A program made the position numbers and the translations under genes. From a virus: a stretch of 50,358 nucleotides of DNA. The DNA lies in IMG/VR virus record IMGVR_UViG_3300024252_000004, positions 344,770-395,127 of that record. One strand, written 5' to 3'. Positions 45,984 to 50,358 of the stretch are shown one piece after another (position 1 is the first letter of the stretch; every line of letters begins with the position of its first letter). A model generated the notes under the pieces. That model did not search any database and was not told the DNA's origin. It saw only the letters and a list, made by a program, of their open reading frames with translations.

Positions 45984-46887
45984 GAACGCAGGATATCTTG
46001 CCTCTTCTTGGGAAGAATATTCCGAACAAGGCCCGGCATTTAAAGAGATTGAGGTTTGGTGGAAAAATAATTGGCAGAAAGTTCCTGGCAGTCAAGGTCC
46101 GGATTACAATAGCTGGACAGACTGGTATGTAACGAAGTATTATGGAGAGTGGGGAGGAATACACCGTGGGCCCGAAGAAGCCTTAAAGGTTATGCAGGGG
46201 GAGCAGGGAGCGCCTAAAGCTGGGATTACTCCGGGCTCCGTATCTCAAAGAGGCAGAGGAATTGGTGAGCGCCTCAAAGGCGTAAAACAAATGTTTAACG
46301 GCAAATTACCAAGAGGGCAATTCCCTGGCAAAAACAACGGAATTAACTTCGGAGATTTAAGCGACGAAACTCAGGAATTTCTCAAAACAATTACCGAAGT
46401 TGCGAAAGAGCTTGGCGTTCAGAAACCATTCGTTACAAGCGGATACAGAAGTCCATCTGCTCAAGCAAGAGTTATGGCAAATAACTGGAAAAAGAAAGGC
46501 GGGTCCGCGCCTCTTTCACCGAGAGAGCTTGAGCTTCTTGGTGCTTCATTATCTCAGAAGCTTTCAGCAGGATTGGATGGAAGGCCGATCACAAAAGGCG
46601 CAGTTTACCTTTACAATCTATATCAAATAAAGCCTTTTGCATTATTTGTTAACAACACCCTACATGATTACGGTGTGAACAGAGAAAGTAAAGGCATAGT
46701 TGCAGACTGGATTCAGGCAAATGTTCCATTGCGTTCGCATATGGGGCAGCCTGCTACTTCTGTTGACCTAAGGTTAACACAAGATATTAAAAAAGTTCTC
46801 GATGTCGTAACACAGTCTGGGGAATTTACTTTGGGAGTCCTATTCGAGGGCGATCATTATCACGTAAGAGTCAAGGAAATGGCTTAA
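45976..46887 (+). CDS. M15-like peptidase, possible lysin or virion peptidoglycan hydrolase
   Basis: This 303-residue protein has a C-terminal domain like D-Ala-D-Ala carboxypeptidase/M15 enzymes: KPFVTSGYRSPSAQARVM, then SHMGQPATSVDLR, and GDHYHVRV near the end. The His and Asp positions in the middle motif are spaced slightly wider than usual. The N-terminal 100 residues are Trp/Gly-rich and may bind cell wall or virion. I chose ATG 45976, with GAGGAAAAAG upstream and an 8-base overlap with the previous gene. There is no signal peptide. Confidence in the fold is moderate. Confidence 0.6.
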   Translation: MIKNAGYLASSWEEYSEQGPAFKEIEVWWKNNWQKVPGSQGPDYNSWTDWYVTKYYGEWGGIHRGPEEALKVMQGEQGAPKAGITPGSVSQRGRGIGERLKGVKQMFNGKLPRGQFPGKNNGINFGDLSDETQEFLKTITEVAKELGVQKPFVTSGYRSPSAQARVMANNWKKKGGSAPLSPRELELLGASLSQKLSAGLDGRPITKGAVYLYNLYQIKPFALFVNNTLHDYGVNRESKGIVADWIQANVPLRSHMGQPATSVDLRLTQDIKKVLDVVTQSGEFTLGVLFEGDHYHVRVKEMA

Positions 46888-46923
46888 ACATACTAATATT
46901 CATTGCTTTTTTTGGAACAATCG

Positions 46924-47196
46924 ATGAAAGAAACTATTATAAACAAATTAGATGACGAACCGGTGACTATAGATCTTGAGGAAGAAGATGAAGAAGAAGA
47001 GCTTGATGTCAAAACTCAAGCTGAGGAATCTTCTAATATTCCTATAGATGGTAGTCCAGTGTATCCGCACATATATGTTGGCAATTCAGGTATTCCTGAC
47101 ATGGTCGATTATGATGAGAGCGGATACAGGGGAGATAATTATATGATTTGGCATGATATTTTTCCAGATATTTCTGCCGGCAGCATTCATGGGTAA
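46924..47196 (+). CDS. Small acidic hypothetical protein
   Basis: This is 90 residues from ATG 46924, rich in Glu and Asp at the N-terminus (DLEEEDEEEELDV) and Gly/Tyr-containing at the C-terminus. It is not recognised. The ribosome site is poor. Confidence 0.5.
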   Translation: MKETIINKLDDEPVTIDLEEEDEEEELDVKTQAEESSNIPIDGSPVYPHIYVGNSGIPDMVDYDESGYRGDNYMIWHDIFPDISAGSIHG

Positions 47197-47209
47197 GGAG
47201 TTTTACACA

Positions 47210-48217
47210 ATGTCAAAAAACGTAGTCACAGAATACACAGAAGATACAGAGTTTTTCAAGTCTTCCCAATGGGCAGGAGACTTGGTTGAGTTTTCTGAAG
47301 AAACAAGTGTAGAGGATGGCATGACACCTCCAGATAATGGTGTCGCACAATTCGAAACAATAGTGGAATTTGATGAGGAAGAAGCTGATCTCCTTGAAGA
47401 TATGGAGTCTTCTTTGTCTCAGTCTGTAGAGGGCAATGAAGTTGGCGAGCCAACAGTTGTTGAATTCTCAGAGGAACTTCCAGGCGCAGTAGAAGAGATG
47501 GAAGAAGAGGAAGTATCCTCAGCAGCAGACGCAGTTAGAATGCTTCCAGGCTCAAGCATCAGTCTCGCAGATGACGAGGAAGATAAAGTAGAGGAGGTAG
47601 ATGATACCCCTGGTACTTGGAGAGATGACGGAGATGTCAGAGATTTCTCAAATTATCTTCAGGATGCCTACAACAGTCCTCCGCAGCACCAGGGCGAAAT
47701 GCTTGGATGCGAAAGAGTGATCAATTACTACAAGGGCCTCGACAAAGAAATCTCCAAGGCCCTATCTCTTGATAAGGATCATATCTTAGATGTTGGTGAG
47801 CTTGATGGAGTTAGGGTTAACATGATGAATGATATGTTAACTTTGAAGCAGCACATTAAGAAGCTTCAGAGAGGCATCAGAGAGCAGCACGGAAAGAAAG
47901 CTGCTGATGGCACTACTATGAAGATCGCAGGAAGCGATGTGGAATTATCAAAAGAAGCCACAGTTGCAAGACCGCAGCTTATGATGACTGCTTTTGAAAG
48001 AGCAATTACCGGAATGGTTGTTAACGCAGTTGTATCTTCTGGAAAATCTTTTGAAGATGTGTATGACATTCTTAAGAATAAGTATGCATTTACAGACAGA
48101 GAGGAACTTGCATTAATGCAGTTGTTCGCTGATATGGGATATCAGGTTTTCAAAGATAGGGGTTCTTATGGAAAAGAATCTTCTGAAGTTGATTTCATGA
48201 GAAGCTATTTCGCATAA
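47210..48217 (+). CDS. Hypothetical acidic protein, possible scaffold or core protein
   Basis: This is 335 residues from ATG 47210, with TAAGGAG upstream. The first 120 residues are extremely acidic (Glu/Asp-rich with VEFSEE-type repeats). The C-terminal half is helical and more basic. Acidic tails and helical bodies are usual in phage scaffolding or head-core proteins, but the sequence gives no family match. Confidence 0.6.
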   Translation: MSKNVVTEYTEDTEFFKSSQWAGDLVEFSEETSVEDGMTPPDNGVAQFETIVEFDEEEADLLEDMESSLSQSVEGNEVGEPTVVEFSEELPGAVEEMEEEEVSSAADAVRMLPGSSISLADDEEDKVEEVDDTPGTWRDDGDVRDFSNYLQDAYNSPPQHQGEMLGCERVINYYKGLDKEISKALSLDKDHILDVGELDGVRVNMMNDMLTLKQHIKKLQRGIREQHGKKAADGTTMKIAGSDVELSKEATVARPQLMMTAFERAITGMVVNAVVSSGKSFEDVYDILKNKYAFTDREELALMQLFADMGYQVFKDRGSYGKESSEVDFMRSYFA

Positions 48218-48227
48218 GGAGAATGGA

Positions 48228-48836
48228 ATGAGTAAAATTACAAGACAAGATGGAGTCACCGAGCAATACGGTGTCATGCAGGACTGGCTAGTTCTCTTTG
48301 CTCATGAGCTTGAGAAGAAGGGTTATTTAGAAAACCTAAAGCCTATTTCTCGCAGAAAGCATTTTCACTCAATTGAAGAAAAGATGGCGGACATCAAGGA
48401 AAGAATTGGCTTTGATGTCGTCAGCAAGCTTACGGAAGAACTCGAAGACATCAGCAAAGAAGCTCAGACAAAAACCGCATGTGGATGCGGTGGCTCTTGC
48501 TGCGAAGTCAAAACAGCAAATTATGAACATCCTGAAAGGGATGTGAAAAGGATGCGCAATATTCTTAGCTACATCAATGATATGGCTAAATCAGAATCTC
48601 ACTTAAGTGCTACCGCAATTCTGTCAAAATGTAGAGACGCGGAAGGACTTGGGTTCAATAGTCTTCGCATTGATGAAGGAAAGCTTAAGGGCTATGTTGA
48701 CGACTTACTTTCAAAGTATAGCGATGATTTGGATGAGGACATTAGGTATGAGAAGAGAGAGATAGAGCCAGTATCTTCTAACACTGGTCTCGATCAGGCA
48801 GATTACTACAGTCATGCGCGTCCAGATTCCTTTTAA
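48228..48836 (+). CDS. Hypothetical protein with Cys cluster, ahead of terL
   Basis: This is a 202-residue helical protein. A compact Cys cluster, TACGCGGSCCEVK (about residues 83-95), could bind zinc or an iron-sulphur centre. No known family is recognised. It starts with AAGGAG upstream and ends 9 bases ahead of terL. Confidence 0.6.
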   Translation: MSKITRQDGVTEQYGVMQDWLVLFAHELEKKGYLENLKPISRRKHFHSIEEKMADIKERIGFDVVSKLTEELEDISKEAQTKTACGCGGSCCEVKTANYEHPERDVKRMRNILSYINDMAKSESHLSATAILSKCRDAEGLGFNSLRIDEGKLKGYVDDLLSKYSDDLDEDIRYEKREIEPVSSNTGLDQADYYSHARPDSF

Positions 48837-48845
48837 GGAGGGCGG

Positions 48846-50358
48846 ATGAAAAAATCTAATCAAGACGCGAACAAACAACTTGAGGACCTATTCTTTGACG
48901 TAAAGAACAGCTTCTTGGATTATGATCCCGCGTACTTTATTCAAAACAATTTAACACTCGATGGTGAGCCATTCTCCGTATTGGATAATGGCTGGAAGTT
49001 TATGTCGGATATCTATAGGTATATCGCATTGCAAGCCACCAGAGAGTCTGGTAAGCCCGTTGTAATTTGCAAAGGGCGACAGGTCGGTGCTACTGTCATG
49101 GCAGGAGCATTGGATTTATACTTTACGAACAGCGGCCTCTTTACGTCGCCTCCGGTTAAGGTAGCACACCTCTTTCCGGCTATTGCACTTGTAAAGAGAT
49201 TCTCTCAGGATAAACTTGAGAATATGATTCGTTCTGCCAAGGATGACTTCATTAACAAAAACAAGCTTATCCACACAGAGCCTAACGCTGTAGACAACAT
49301 TACAATGAAGCAGTTCAACACAGGGACACTTTGGATCGAAAGCATCGGTGCAGATGGTGACCGTGTTCGTGGTATGTCACTTGATGTGGCGTTCTTTGAC
49401 GAAGTCCAAGATATGCCGGGAACCGCTATTGGTAACGTTACTAAGACACTCACTGCTTCTAAGTACGGACAGGTCGGTAAGGGCGTACAGATTTACTTTG
49501 GAACGCCAAAAGAAAGAGGCTCTTATTTCAATCAAATTTGGGAGCAGTCCGACAAAAGATACTATCAGCTTGGATGCTCCAACTGTAAAGAGAATTATTT
49601 CTTTTACCATTCTGATGCACCTGATCTGTGGAGAGATATCTGGGTTGACGATCATAATGTGAAATGCCCGGAATGTGGACATAAGGAACATAAGATTGAT
49701 GCAATTGAAAATGGAAGATGGGTAGCTACAAGAGATCCTAAGACTGCAAAGTATACAGGTTTTCATATCAATCAGCTTTACATTCCATATTTTAAAAAGC
49801 AAAACATCTTAGATCTAATGCCAGAGTTCAATCCAACTCAGTCAGAAAGAATTTGGAATAATGAGGTTATCGGAGAGTTCTACTCTGGCTCCGGCATGCC
49901 TTTAACCAGACAGGACATTATTGATAACTGTATCGATATGGACAGAAGCTTCTCAAGAAGGGTTTCTGCTCGCGACAAAACAACATATCTTGGGGTTGAC
50001 TGGGGTGGCAAGGTAGATATGGACAACGTTGATCGTGGTCAATCATACTCTTGTGTCGCAGTTCTTTCTGCAACGCCTGATGGAACGCTTTATGTAGAAC
50101 ATGCTCATAAGCTTAGAAGCCAATCTTTTAATTACAAAAAAGAAACCATCATTGAGTGCTATAGAAGATTCGGAATTACAAGGGGAGTTAGCGATTGGTT
50201 CTTTGGACAGGACGTAGTTCATGATCTTCAGATGATCTATAGAGATAGGTTCCTTGGAGCCCAGGGTTCTGGCGCTTTGATTAAGCCTATTAAGTATAGA
50301 GAAGATGAGCTTATCATATCTTATAACAAGGATTTGCTTATTGAGGAATTGTTTGATA
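48846..50358 (+). CDS. terL: Terminase large subunit (3' end outside window)
   Basis: This is the packaging motor; the window holds the first 504 residues. The ATPase has a Walker-A-like CKGRQVGATVMAG and Walker B VAFFDEVQD, with TFGTPKERG-type coupling motif YFGTPKERGS. A zinc-binding insertion follows (CSNC and CPECGH). The nuclease domain begins with YLGVDWGG, where the first Asp would bind metal. AAGGAGG is placed just ahead of the start. The preceding late genes are probably head and packaging partners. Confidence 0.92.
   Translation, partial: MKKSNQDANKQLEDLFFDVKNSFLDYDPAYFIQNNLTLDGEPFSVLDNGWKFMSDIYRYIALQATRESGKPVVICKGRQVGATVMAGALDLYFTNSGLFTSPPVKVAHLFPAIALVKRFSQDKLENMIRSAKDDFINKNKLIHTEPNAVDNITMKQFNTGTLWIESIGADGDRVRGMSLDVAFFDEVQDMPGTAIGNVTKTLTASKYGQVGKGVQIYFGTPKERGSYFNQIWEQSDKRYYQLGCSNCKENYFFYHSDAPDLWRDIWVDDHNVKCPECGHKEHKIDAIENGRWVATRDPKTAKYTGFHINQLYIPYFKKQNILDLMPEFNPTQSERIWNNEVIGEFYSGSGMPLTRQDIIDNCIDMDRSFSRRVSARDKTTYLGVDWGGKVDMDNVDRGQSYSCVAVLSATPDGTLYVEHAHKLRSQSFNYKKETIIECYRRFGITRGVSDWFFGQDVVHDLQMIYRDRFLGAQGSGALIKPIKYREDELIISYNKDLLIEELFD

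Overview
The window is 50.4 kb of a large, tailed double-stranded DNA bacteriophage genome. Almost all of it is coding. Genes are packed head to tail, many with ATGA- or TAATG-type stop/start overlaps, and all but one lie on the + strand. It carries a large terminase subunit, fibre-like virion proteins, sigma-like factors and homing endonucleases, plus an unusually bacterial set of replication and protein-quality genes. The host cannot be named from the sequence. The genome is moderately AT-rich, favours AGA for arginine and uses AAGGAG-type ribosome binding sites. I saw no tRNA, rRNA, CRISPR array or insertion sequence.

Layout. (1) 1-2301: a MoxR-type AAA+ ATPase (cut by the window edge) and a VWA/metallopeptidase-like partner, closed by hairpins. 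(2) 2387-7245: an M16 zinc protease, ThyX, a membrane protein, an Hsp20-like chaperone, a KhpA-like KH protein, an HNH endonuclease and an HU-like protein. (3) 7267-9611: a fibre-like protein and small unknowns. (4) 9627-14482: an FtsK-like ATPase, a CHC2 zinc-finger primase fragment, and the SbcD/SbcC pair. (5) 14485-18593: a small unknown, a virion-like protein, a RecB/Cas4-like nuclease, a sigma-70-like factor and an unknown. (6) 18630-26107: a 2027-residue protein of unknown role, two small unknowns and an HD phosphohydrolase. (7) 26144-33254: a DnaE-type DNA polymerase interrupted by a LAGLIDADG intein, Zn-ribbon proteins and a gp32-like SSB, ending in a strong terminator. (8) 33285-34617: a divergent pair, a RuvC-like resolvase on the minus strand and an HNH endonuclease, around a long inverted repeat. 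(9) 34610-37978: GroEL, an HNH endonuclease, RecA and a terminator. (10) 38029-39624: a Zn-ribbon protein, the TOPRIM half of a split DnaG primase and a sigma-region-4-like protein. (11) 39648-50358: probable head/packaging genes, with a CCA-adding-type nucleotidyltransferase and an M15-like peptidase among them, ending in the large terminase subunit (cut by the window edge).

How it fits together. The phage seems to carry much of its own replication and recombination machinery: DnaE polymerase, a two-gene DnaG primase, SSB, RecA, SbcCD, a RuvC-like resolvase and ThyX. It also has a protein-handling set: Hsp20, GroEL, MoxR/VWA and an M16 protease. Four homing elements, three free-standing HNH genes and one intein, sit in or beside the replication, recombination and chaperone genes. 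The most notable observations are the intein inside the polymerase GPARG/SAAGS motif, the split primase, the inverted repeat with promoter-like sequence in its loop ahead of one HNH gene, the repeated gene end that marks the insertion of another HNH gene after groEL, and host-like RNA genes (KhpA-like, CCA-adding-like) in a phage.
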